A DNA stretch of 64,000 nucleotides from Dyadobacter jiangsuensis (GTDB lineage: Bacteria > Bacteroidota > Bacteroidia > Cytophagales > Spirosomataceae), in the NCBI RefSeq assembly GCF_003014695.1, contig NZ_PYAS01000013.1, positions 216,731-280,730 of the forward strand, given 5' to 3'. The translations under genes and the position numbers were made by a program. The notes beneath the pieces are model-generated. The model was not told where the DNA came from. It searched no databases and worked only from the letters and a program-made list of their open reading frames with translations. Shown here in pieces: positions 44,198-51,804 of this stretch. Within the stretch, counting starts at the first letter, position 1. Each line of letters starts with the position of its first letter.

Positions 44198-45664
44198 TCA
44201 GAAATACTTGGCGACTTTAACCAACAAGCCGCCCGAATTGTTTAATAATTTTCCTTGATCCCATGCACCCATAAATCCCAAATGTGTATTTTTCCCAATC
44301 GGTCTGTTTACTTCTGCATATCCCGAAAATTGACTTAATTTTGGGAAAATGCCATAAACGGCTGGTGTATGGATCGTTCCTGTCGTATGGCCGTTAGGAT
44401 GGGTTCCGAAGGTGCCATAGTTCTGCGAATAGGATAATTTAGTTAGCAGTTTCCACACGCCAAGGCCCAGCTCCGCACCCAAATGTATCATCACAACGCG
44501 GTTGTTGATAAAGTAGTCGGGTGGATAAACCGGTAGGCCGTCTCTACTCAATGTTCTCGAAGTGATGAAAGGAGTACCTAGGCCTGCCTTTTTGTAGGAC
44601 CAGCCTTCGGTGTAAAGATAGTTATTGTAGTAATCCTCATCACCCGATGGAGTAATCTTGGACCATGATTCTCCTCCTTGATTTCGGGTGAATAGAAACT
44701 CTACCAGGACTTTATTCCATCTGAAGCCCGACGATTTGGGCTGTTTGTTTCGAAGGCTCAACCCTGTTAAACCGTCGGTGATATTCGATAAGTGTGCAAG
44801 CCCACCAACTTCGTAAAAAAACTGATGATACAGAAGTACTTCAATTTTATTAAACCGATAATCGGCACCGAAGTCGACAGAGCCCAAATGGTTGCCGATC
44901 TTACTGGAATTCCAAACCCTGCCTAATACGACACGCTGATAGGTGTCCCACGCGGATAAATCATAGGGTTTCCAGGGATTTCCCCTTTCCGACCAAACAT
45001 ACTTCTCATCCCCAAAAAACACCTGGTGATTAAACCCGCCATACAATTTCAGCCTGGCTGTTGGCTTACCCAGTCGCACGTAAAGCGACTTCTGGTGAAA
45101 TTGCGTGGTGGTCATGTTGGTGTCTCCGTATTGCACGGGTGTTTTACCGACCCAGCCGTGGGCGAAGTTGCCCTTAAATGCCACAAAACGTCCCAAAAAC
45201 GGGATCGGATAATATTCAGGGATCGAAATCTGAACCTTGGGAATACCCAGCGCGTTGCCGGATATCGCATAGTTTCCTGATGTCAGCAACGTGTCGGATA
45301 ATCCCATTACTTCCTTAATACGGCCTCCTTGCAGCTGAAATATGCCGGCGCGCAGTTTTCCGTAGCCTTCAATGAGCGTCAGGTTGGAACCCTTTCCGGC
45401 GTTGCCGCGAACTTGTAGAGATGCTCCCCAGTCGACGAGTTTGGTCTTGGTGGTATCGTAATCTACTCGCGCACTGCCAATCAGGCTGGCCGAAGCTCCT
45501 GACAATGGGACACTTCCGAATTGATTGGAACGCATCCAGAAGGGTACCTGGTCATTGGAAGTATAGCCGGCCTGGGCTTCCAGACCAAATCGAACGTATG
45601 GAAATTGAGCCTGGGCGTTAAGGAGGGGTGTTGTGCACAAAAGTGCAATCAGGAGTTTTTTCAT
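44198..45664 (-). CDS. Wzi-family capsule assembly outer-membrane protein (copy 2)
   Basis: The protein has 488 residues with a signal peptide (LLIALLCTTPLLNAQAQ). Family patterns: FGLEAQAGYTSNDQVPFWMR and SNQFGSVPLSGASASLIGSA, the repeated SGNYAISGNALGIPKVQISI, the barrel segment SLYVRLGKPTARLKLYGGFN, and a terminal Phe (VAKYF). It is the second of two adjacent Wzi genes and shares these patterns with copies 1 and 3. It has a consensus promoter with the ACTCAACGTA motif at the predicted start of transcription. Confidence 0.87.
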   Translation of the reverse strand: MKKLLIALLCTTPLLNAQAQFPYVRFGLEAQAGYTSNDQVPFWMRSNQFGSVPLSGASASLIGSARVDYDTTKTKLVDWGASLQVRGNAGKGSNLTLIEGYGKLRAGIFQLQGGRIKEVMGLSDTLLTSGNYAISGNALGIPKVQISIPEYYPIPFLGRFVAFKGNFAHGWVGKTPVQYGDTNMTTTQFHQKSLYVRLGKPTARLKLYGGFNHQVFFGDEKYVWSERGNPWKPYDLSAWDTYQRVVLGRVWNSSKIGNHLGSVDFGADYRFNKIEVLLYHQFFYEVGGLAHLSNITDGLTGLSLRNKQPKSSGFRWNKVLVEFLFTRNQGGESWSKITPSGDEDYYNNYLYTEGWSYKKAGLGTPFITSRTLSRDGLPVYPPDYFINNRVVMIHLGAELGLGVWKLLTKLSYSQNYGTFGTHPNGHTTGTIHTPAVYGIFPKLSQFSGYAEVNRPIGKNTHLGFMGAWDQGKLLNNSGGLLVKVAKYF

Positions 45665-45669
45665 GTTTT

Positions 45670-45713
45670 ACGTTGAGTACAAGCAAAGTTACTGACTCCG
45701 ATCAATTATCCAA
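45670..45713 (-). promoter_or_regulatory. Promoter of wzi-like gene 2 with ACTCAACGTA at the start of transcription
   Basis: On the minus strand TTG (45713-45711), a 19-bp spacer and TAACTTTG (45691-45684) fit the consensus exactly. The motif variant ACTCAACGTA (45678-45669) begins 5 nt after the -7 box, so it covers the predicted first transcribed bases, 4 nt before the ATG. Confidence 0.7.
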
Positions 45714-45762
45714 TCATTGAGGGAATGCAGTTTGAATTATTCCTTGAACAATTCGTTTGGCG

Positions 45763-47175
45763 TCAAAATGATTTTGCCAGTTTTGTGATTACGCCCACAG
45801 AGGAGGGTAATACATCGCCGGCGTCAAGAGCCGCCGCCAATCCCAGACTAAAATCGTGCCTGAACACTTTGCGACCTTCCAGGTAACCGGAAAATTGCGA
45901 TCGTTTACCGAACGCTTTTGCGGTTGAAAATGTCCCGTAATTCATTGAGTATGTTAGTTTAAGAAGGGTTGACCATGATTTGGAGCTTGCCGATGCTGCG
46001 CCATGAAATGCTACCAGTCGGTTGTTAATGAAATATTCCCGCTCATTTCTGGGCAGATCGCCCTTTCCGTCCAAAGTGGTGGTGATCAGCGGAGTTCCGA
46101 GTACGTTACCGTAATATGACCAGCCTTTGCGGTATATATAATTATTATAATAATCCTCGTAGCCCAGCAGCCCAAGCCGCTGTACGGCATCCGCTGCCTG
46201 ACCTTTGGTATAAACTGTTTCAAATGCCACCTTCCTCAGCCGAAATTGCTCATCAGCAGGTGCTTTGGTGGTAAAGCTGATCCCGTTCAGCCCGTCAGCT
46301 GCATTGGCGAGGTGTTTGAGGCCGTCTTTGTCGTAAAAGCTCTGACGGTAGAGCATAATGGTCAATGAGGGAGTGTTATAAGTTATGCCCAGATCTACGG
46401 AGCCGAGGTGGTTTCCGACCTGTGAATACTCAAAACGCTTGCTGAGTACAACATAGCTGTATTCTTCCCAAGGCGACAGGGTAAACTCATTTTTTGAGAA
46501 TATGGACTTGTTGTTTCCCCACTGCACATTGTCGTTCAGCCCCAAAAAAACTTTAAGTTTTGACGTCGGCGTACCGAATCGGAGGTAAAGGGATTTTTGA
46601 TGCAGGTATGTTTTGGCTTCGTCCACCTGGCGGTAGGGAAAGTGGATTGCCAGGGTGCCCATCCAGCCATGTGCATAGCTTCCTTTGACGGCAATAAACT
46701 TTTTGAGTATCGGTATGGCGTAAAATTCGGGAACGGAAAGCTCTATTTTGGGCACGCCCAGGGCGTTGCCCGAGACTGAAAAGTTTCCGGAAGTTAGTAA
46801 AGTGTCGGTGAGCCCGATGGATTCACGAAAACGGCCGCCCCGAATTTGAAAAGCACCGAGCCGGATTTTTCCGTAGCTCTGAATGAGGAATGCTTTAACG
46901 CTGCTGCCCGCGTTCAACCGACCCTCGATTCCCGCACCCCAGTCGAAGAACTTTTCCCGGGAAGGAGCAAATGTTTTTTCAGACCTGACGATGAAGCTCG
47001 CCGAACCACCCTCCAAAGGAGTACTTCCGTATTGATTGCTCCTCATCCAGAACGGCACCACATTGCCTGTGGTAACCGATCCCTGCGCTTCAAGGTTTAA
47101 TTTAAGCAGTGATCCCTGTGCGAGCGCGAAATGGGAGAATAATACAAAAAGAAATGGTAATAGGCTTATTTTCAT
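45763..47175 (-). CDS. Wzi-family capsule assembly outer-membrane protein (copy 3)
   Basis: About 470 residues from the ATG at 47175 (MKISLLPFLFVLFSHFALAQ is the signal peptide). It shares LNLEAQGSVTTGNVVPFWMR, SNQYGSTPLEGGSASF, SGNALGVPKIELSVPEFYAI and YLRFGTPTSKLKVFLGLN with copy 2, and ends in Phe (LAKSF). The longest frame begins with a TTG inside the promoter -7 box, so I used the later ATG. It is the first gene of the long minus-strand capsule transcript. Confidence 0.87.
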   Translation of the reverse strand: MKISLLPFLFVLFSHFALAQGSLLKLNLEAQGSVTTGNVVPFWMRSNQYGSTPLEGGSASFIVRSEKTFAPSREKFFDWGAGIEGRLNAGSSVKAFLIQSYGKIRLGAFQIRGGRFRESIGLTDTLLTSGNFSVSGNALGVPKIELSVPEFYAIPILKKFIAVKGSYAHGWMGTLAIHFPYRQVDEAKTYLHQKSLYLRFGTPTSKLKVFLGLNDNVQWGNNKSIFSKNEFTLSPWEEYSYVVLSKRFEYSQVGNHLGSVDLGITYNTPSLTIMLYRQSFYDKDGLKHLANAADGLNGISFTTKAPADEQFRLRKVAFETVYTKGQAADAVQRLGLLGYEDYYNNYIYRKGWSYYGNVLGTPLITTTLDGKGDLPRNEREYFINNRLVAFHGAASASSKSWSTLLKLTYSMNYGTFSTAKAFGKRSQFSGYLEGRKVFRHDFSLGLAAALDAGDVLPSSVGVITKLAKSF

Positions 47176-47180
47176 GCATA

Positions 47181-47225
47181 TAACGTTGAGCTTAACCAAA
47201 TATAGGGAACAACGTTACATTTCAA
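47181..47225 (-). promoter_or_regulatory. Promoter of wzi-like gene 3 with motif at the start of transcription
   Basis: On the minus strand TTG (47225-47223), an 18-bp spacer and TATATTTG (47204-47197). The motif GCTCAACGTTAT (47191-47180) begins about 5 nt later, and lies 6 nt before the ATG. The arrangement matches that of wzi-like gene 2. Confidence 0.65.
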
Positions 47226-47289
47226 TGAGCGGTCAAACTAATTTTATAGAGGATTTTACTAAATGATAATATAGTTTAAAGCAGGTGAC

Positions 47290-49062
47290 TTATCGCCCGG
47301 CGAGCGTCTCCTGGTGTTGCCACAAGTCCTGGAACACCGGGCTGTTGCGATGGAGGTGATCAAACGTTCCTTCGTCGATCAGGTAGCCATCGCGGAGAAT
47401 ATATACGTAATCGAACTTGGTCAGCAAGTGCAGGCGGTGCAGCGTGGATACCACGGCTTTGCCGCTGAATTCGGCAAACATCTTATCATAAATTGCCGCT
47501 TCCGTCTTAGGGTCGATGCTGCTGGTAGGCTCGTCGAGCAGCACAATATCGCTGGTGCGCGCTGCCAGGATGCCGCGTGCAAGCGCGAGACGCTGCTTCT
47601 GCCCACCCGAGAGGTTCACACCTTTTTCCTGAATGCTGGATTCAAGCCCTTTGGGCAGCTTGTCTACGACTTCCGCAAAATGTGCGGTTTCGCAAACCTG
47701 CATAATGTCGCTTTCCTCGAATGGCAGGCCGAGGGTAATATTGTAGGCAATGGTGTTTTCAAAAATTTCCGGGTCCTGCGGAAAGAGCGTTACCTGGTCG
47801 GCAAGCATTTCAATAGCGGCTTCATGATGGCCGTCGACGGTTACCTTCACGTCCTTTTCGGGTTGGTACAAACCTCTTAGCAAAGCGAGGAGTGTGCTTT
47901 TACCGCTTCCGCTCTCGCCGATAAATGCAATGCGCTGGCCGCGGCGGATGCGGATGTCCAGGCTATGGAGGCTGTGCGCTTGCTTTTCGGCGTCGTATAC
48001 TTCTCCGTGGGAAAAATTGAGGTTGCTGATATGGAGCACCCGCCAGTTTTCGGGGAGGTCGCCGGCTTCGTCGATGCGGTGGTGCTCGTGGTAAGCCTCG
48101 CCGATAGCCCGCGCGGTTTGTACCTCAGTGTTGTAGCGAATGATTTCGGTGTATTGCCAGGCAATGTCCTGGAACACGCTGGTAAACTGGTTGACATAGC
48201 TCAGCAGCGTAACCAACCCGCCGACCAGAAACACTTCGCCCGGCACATAGTGCTGATACACATAGCCGATCGTTACCACTATATAAATGATGGCAATGAA
48301 TACGCTCGCTACAAACCATTTCCACTCATTGATTGACACCGACCGCCGGAAAGGAGGAAAGACGTCGGCAACTTTGCTCATCAGACTGATTTTCATCCGT
48401 TTTTCGAGCCGCAGGGTGATGACTGTGATGATATTGGACAGGCTATCAAACAAAGTAGAGGAAACAATGTGCTCTTTCTCGTTTGATTCGTCGAGTGCTT
48501 TAATGAATGGTTTATCAAATTTAAAAATCACATACACGTTGATCATCCCGATCAGCACGCCAATCGCGCCGAATAGGGGAGAGAACCAGATGATGGCGAC
48601 GAATGAGAATATGAATTTGGCAAATGCGTGCAAAAACATGAAGCCGTTCTGAAAGAAGTCCTTCAATGCCTCGTAAGCCTTACGGATGCGGTTGATCGTC
48701 GCACCGCTGTGGTGGTCCTGGTGCCAGCGGATGGGCAGGTGCAATGCCTGATGGTAGAGCTCATCCAGGAAATTACGGCTCAAATCGAAGGCTAGTTTGC
48801 GCTCCATCACGCGCGCGGGCCCGTGGAATGCCCATTCGAGCAGGATCAGGCCCAGATATGCGCCCCCGTACACCCACACATTATGCAAAGTGCCTTCTGC
48901 ATCTTTTTGAATGGATTGGATAAACCAGCCGTAAAGCAGCGGATGTGCCGCCAGTACGAGGTTGGCCATCACAAACATGCCATACACGAGCAGGTAGCGG
49001 CCGCGTTGCTGCCGGGCGTAGCGCCAGGCCGTAGCCAGCAGGGATAAATAGGGATTCTTCAT
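47290..49062 (-). CDS. ABC transporter, fused permease-ATPase (exporter type)
   Basis: The protein has 590 residues. The N-terminal half has six membrane helices (about 20-310) with EKEHIVSSTLFDSLSNIITV; the C-terminal ATPase has Walker A IGESGSGKS, the Q-loop LFPQDPEIF, the signature NLSGGQKQRLALARG and Walker B IVLLDEPTSSIDPKTEAA. This is a half-transporter that would work as a homodimer. The substrate is unknown (lipid, peptide or glycolipid exporters share this layout). It is transcribed in the same direction as the capsule genes and ends ~65 bp before the wzi3 promoter. Confidence 0.9.
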   Translation of the reverse strand: MKNPYLSLLATAWRYARQQRGRYLLVYGMFVMANLVLAAHPLLYGWFIQSIQKDAEGTLHNVWVYGGAYLGLILLEWAFHGPARVMERKLAFDLSRNFLDELYHQALHLPIRWHQDHHSGATINRIRKAYEALKDFFQNGFMFLHAFAKFIFSFVAIIWFSPLFGAIGVLIGMINVYVIFKFDKPFIKALDESNEKEHIVSSTLFDSLSNIITVITLRLEKRMKISLMSKVADVFPPFRRSVSINEWKWFVASVFIAIIYIVVTIGYVYQHYVPGEVFLVGGLVTLLSYVNQFTSVFQDIAWQYTEIIRYNTEVQTARAIGEAYHEHHRIDEAGDLPENWRVLHISNLNFSHGEVYDAEKQAHSLHSLDIRIRRGQRIAFIGESGSGKSTLLALLRGLYQPEKDVKVTVDGHHEAAIEMLADQVTLFPQDPEIFENTIAYNITLGLPFEESDIMQVCETAHFAEVVDKLPKGLESSIQEKGVNLSGGQKQRLALARGILAARTSDIVLLDEPTSSIDPKTEAAIYDKMFAEFSGKAVVSTLHRLHLLTKFDYVYILRDGYLIDEGTFDHLHRNSPVFQDLWQHQETLAGR

Positions 49063-49252
49063 GCAAAAATCAGTGGTTGCGGGAACGACCCAACGCTCCC
49101 CGGCTCACTACAACCCCAAAATGCATTCGAAGGTTGCCTTCCGGTAGGTAAACTTTGTGTGAAGAATCAGTAGTTTTTAGGAGTTTGCGGTTTAGTTACA
49201 CGTTGACTGATTTTGACAAACCAACCTTTTTGAACTACCAAACCGGAATTTT

Positions 49253-49894
49253 ATGAAAAGATTAATGCATGTTTTTTGCAGCGCCGTTTTGCTGAGCATT
49301 GCCCTTGGAATTTCTGCACACGCACAGGACGGGTGGATCAGCCTGTTCAATGGAAAGGATTTTACCGGTTGGAAAATCGGCGCGAATGCGAGCTCCTTCT
49401 CGATCGAGGATGGTACCATTAAAGTGGCCGGGCCGCGCGCGCACCTGTTCTATGATGGTCCGGTTAAAAACCATATGTTCAAAAACTTTGAGTTTAGGGC
49501 ACAAGTAAAGACCACACCAGGCTCGAACTCTGGTATTTTCATTCATACCACTTACCAGGAAGATGGCTGGCCGGCGATAGGTTATGAAGTGCAGGTCAAC
49601 CAGTCGCATACAGACTACAAGCGAACTGGCAGCCTCTATAACGTGATCGACGTGAAGGATACTTACGTGAAAGACAATGAATGGTACACCGAATATGTGA
49701 AAGTCGAGGGCAAACACATTACCATCAAAATCAATGACAAAGTGGTGGTGGACTACGAAGAAACCGGCGTTGACAAACGCGAGGGCGAAATGAAGAACAG
49801 ATTCCTGAAACAAGGTACATTTGCATTGCAGGCGCACGATCCCAAGAGCGTGGTGTACTATAAAGACATTCAGGTGAGACCGTTAACCGAATAA
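49253..49894 (+). CDS. DUF1080 protein (3-keto-disaccharide hydrolase family)
   Basis: The protein has 213 residues with a signal peptide (LMHVFCSAVLLSIALGISAHA). The DUF1080 domain has WISLFNGKDFTGWKIG, FRAQVKTTPGSNSGIFIHTT, GWPAIGYEVQVNQSH and the C-terminal FALQAHDPKSVVYYKDIQVR. These concanavalin-like proteins are assigned as 3-keto-glucoside or 3-keto-disaccharide hydrolases or as carbohydrate binders. The next gene follows after about 14 bp but is unrelated, so co-transcription may be incidental. Confidence 0.9.
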   Translation: MKRLMHVFCSAVLLSIALGISAHAQDGWISLFNGKDFTGWKIGANASSFSIEDGTIKVAGPRAHLFYDGPVKNHMFKNFEFRAQVKTTPGSNSGIFIHTTYQEDGWPAIGYEVQVNQSHTDYKRTGSLYNVIDVKDTYVKDNEWYTEYVKVEGKHITIKINDKVVVDYEETGVDKREGEMKNRFLKQGTFALQAHDPKSVVYYKDIQVRPLTE

Positions 49895-49908
49895 CCGCAT
49901 TGCTTCCG

Positions 49909-50385
49909 ATGGAAGAAGAAGTTCATTTTGAATCGATATTGGAACGCCTCCCCAAAAAGGGAGGCGAATTTTATATGATGGTACCCGACGACGTAGCCGT
50001 GCAGTTCGTCGAAGGCCGGAAGCCCGCACGTGTGCGTTGCGTGATCAATGGCCAGGTGCATTTCCAGTGCGCGATCCGTCCCAAGGGCGGGGGAGGCTTT
50101 TATATTAATGTTGCCACACCACTCCGCCAGCAGGGTAAGCTGGTGTTGGGCCAAAAACTGCATGCGACAGTCCGCAAAGACGACAGCGAATATGGCCGGG
50201 ACATGCCCGAGGAGTTGCAGGAACTGCTCGCGCAGGATGAAGAAGCGAAGCGACTGTTTGAAAATGCCAAACCCGTGAACCAACGGGCCATTATCCATTA
50301 TATCGCCAGCGCAAAATCAATCCAGGTGCGGATCGACCGCTCTATTATGATGACCGACCGCCTTAAAGCTGGACGTATTGTGTAG
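49909..50385 (+). CDS. YdeI/OmpD-associated-like protein with DUF1905 domain
   Basis: About 158 residues from the ATG at 49909; a TTG 9 nt upstream is also possible. The N-terminal half (FESILERLPKKGGEFYMMVP, RVRCVINGQVHFQCAIRPKG) is DUF1905-like. The C-terminal half (MPEELQELLAQDEEAKRLFE, AIIHYIASAKSIQVRIDRSI) is the helical YdeI module. This family is found widely in Bacteroidota; its role is unclear, with a bacteriocin-resistance link claimed for some members. It is convergent with the AraC-type gene. Confidence 0.8.
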   Translation: MEEEVHFESILERLPKKGGEFYMMVPDDVAVQFVEGRKPARVRCVINGQVHFQCAIRPKGGGGFYINVATPLRQQGKLVLGQKLHATVRKDDSEYGRDMPEELQELLAQDEEAKRLFENAKPVNQRAIIHYIASAKSIQVRIDRSIMMTDRLKAGRIV

Positions 50386-50390
50386 AGAAG

Positions 50391-50550
50391 TGTCAGGTGT
50401 TCTCAGGTATTGTCAAGTGTGTCAGAAATTGTTACTGGATTGTCGTAGTCATGGATTATTTTCCTCTCAATACATGACTATACTTGACAATATTTGACTA
50501 CGAATCACAACACTTGACTATACCTGACAATAAATGACCACACCTGACCA
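50391..50550. repeat. 10-bp-periodic inverted repeat array between convergent genes
   Basis: The right half (50471-50550) is eight consecutive 10-bp units of the form YANNTGACNA (TACATGACTA, TACTTGACAA, TATTTGACTA, CACTTGACTA, TACCTGACAA and so on; the 50501 unit CGAATCACAA is degenerate). The left half (50391-50420) has the same unit inverted: TGTCAGGTGT, TCTCAGGTAT, TGTCAAGTGT, then decayed copies to 50455. The arms can pair. It lies wholly between two convergent genes, without an ORF. Confidence 0.7.
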
Positions 50551-50555
50551 AAACG

Positions 50556-51482
50556 TCACTCGTCGCGATTTGTGACATTCCGATATTGGCTCGGCGAGAT
50601 GCCCTCCGACTTACGGAATTGCCTGCCGAAGTAGTTTAAATCCGAGAAACCAAGCTGGTAGCAGATGTCCGAAATGCTGTCCTTGGTATGCGACAAAAGT
50701 TGCTTGGCTTTTTTGATCTTTTCCCTTAATATGAAATCCAGCGGGCTGATGCTGAACTCGCGCTTGAATGCCCGGTAGAATGAAGCGCGGCTCATGCATG
50801 CCTTCTCGCTAAGGTCTTCTACCTGGATCTTTTCATTGATATTGGCTTTGATATAATTCACGACGAATGCCAGAGGGTTGTCCTCGTGGAAGTAAGAAGC
50901 ATCGTCGGTGGCGGCCAAATGCTGCGTCTGGATAATATGTACAATGAGCTCCTGTAAGGTAAGATCTGCGAGAATGTCTTTTCCTAATGCGGAACCTGAG
51001 CAGATTTTAATGAGCTTATTGAGTGTCTGCGCGAGTTCAATGTTGTTCAGGAAATGATACTGACTGTGCTGCAACGACCAAAACTGTTGCCGGCCCTCCC
51101 GCGGGTAAGTTTCGCTGAGCCGGTCGACGATCTGCTGGATTTTCATCTGGTCGATCGCCAGGGCAATGCATTGGGTAGGGTTGTCGCGCTGGGCTTCGGG
51201 AAAATCGATCTTCATCGTCACGTTAGCGGGAACGAGCACCGTTTCGCCAGGTAGATAGTCAAATCCCGGCTGGTCGAACAAATGCATTACCTTTTTTCCC
51301 CGTAGCATGCTTGTCACCACGAAATCAGGGAAGGTAAGCGGCACGAGCGCCGAAGGCTGCAAGGTCTCAAACAAGTTCAACTCGCAGTTTTCGAGCGTAA
51401 ATGCCCGGCGGTTCTCTACCAACGTTTTCAATGATTTCTCTCCCGAAACCGCCACCTGATCCAATCTGAAACCTGCTGCCAT
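50556..51482 (-). CDS. AraC-family transcriptional regulator
   Basis: The protein has 308 residues. The N-terminal ~190 residues form a sensor domain of the AraC type; the C-terminal HTH pair (about 205-300) has IQVEDLSEKACMSRASFYRA, FKREFSISPLDFILREKIKK and DICYQLGFSDLNYFGRQFRK. It is divergent from the aldehyde dehydrogenase gene. In other bacteria an AraC regulator next to such an ALDH activates it, and the ALDH promoter here lacks a good -33 element, as expected of an activated promoter (inference). Confidence 0.9.
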   Translation of the reverse strand: MAAGFRLDQVAVSGEKSLKTLVENRRAFTLENCELNLFETLQPSALVPLTFPDFVVTSMLRGKKVMHLFDQPGFDYLPGETVLVPANVTMKIDFPEAQRDNPTQCIALAIDQMKIQQIVDRLSETYPREGRQQFWSLQHSQYHFLNNIELAQTLNKLIKICSGSALGKDILADLTLQELIVHIIQTQHLAATDDASYFHEDNPLAFVVNYIKANINEKIQVEDLSEKACMSRASFYRAFKREFSISPLDFILREKIKKAKQLLSHTKDSISDICYQLGFSDLNYFGRQFRKSEGISPSQYRNVTNRDE

Positions 51483-51606
51483 TGTCCTATTATTTTAAAT
51501 CCCAACACCCTTTTCCAACTTACCTACAATTTCTAATCACACTGACCATCAACACCAACGCCCACAATCCCTAACTACAAATGACAAATTCTCCCTAAGC
51601 GGGCAG

Positions 51607-51676
51607 CCCCTTCCTCCATCCTCCCTTTCCTCCCTTCTCCCTTTTTTTCTTTCCTCCCTTCTTCCATTTCCCCACC
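51607..51676 (+). repeat. 70-nt polypyrimidine/polypurine tract
   Basis: From 51607 to 51676 the plus strand is almost only C and T, with a few isolated A (at the ATCC, CCATTT and CACCC positions), built on the loosely repeated unit CCTCCCTT. It lies in the divergent araC-ALDH gap and has triplex-forming character. Confidence 0.6.
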
Positions 51677-51762
51677 CACTAAATATAATTGTTTTTTGAA
51701 AAAATGAGATAATTATCCTAACACTTGACACGATCGTACCAATGATTAACGCCTGGCAGGAT

Positions 51763-51770
51763 TAGGTTTG
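51763..51770 (+). promoter_or_regulatory. Candidate -7 box of the aldehyde dehydrogenase gene
   Basis: TAGGTTTG is a perfect TAnnTTTG. No TTG occurs 19-21 bp upstream; the nearest (51725-51727) is 35 bp away. Transcription would start near 51777, leaving a 28-nt leader. The weak -33 suits an activator-dependent promoter. Confidence 0.5.
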
Positions 51771-51804
51771 TATTATCAATCATTTCTAAAAATAACCTTT
51801 AATC

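Noticed and set aside
50391..50550. CRISPR array
   Set aside because: The units are 10 bp and contiguous without unique spacers, and no cas gene is in the window.
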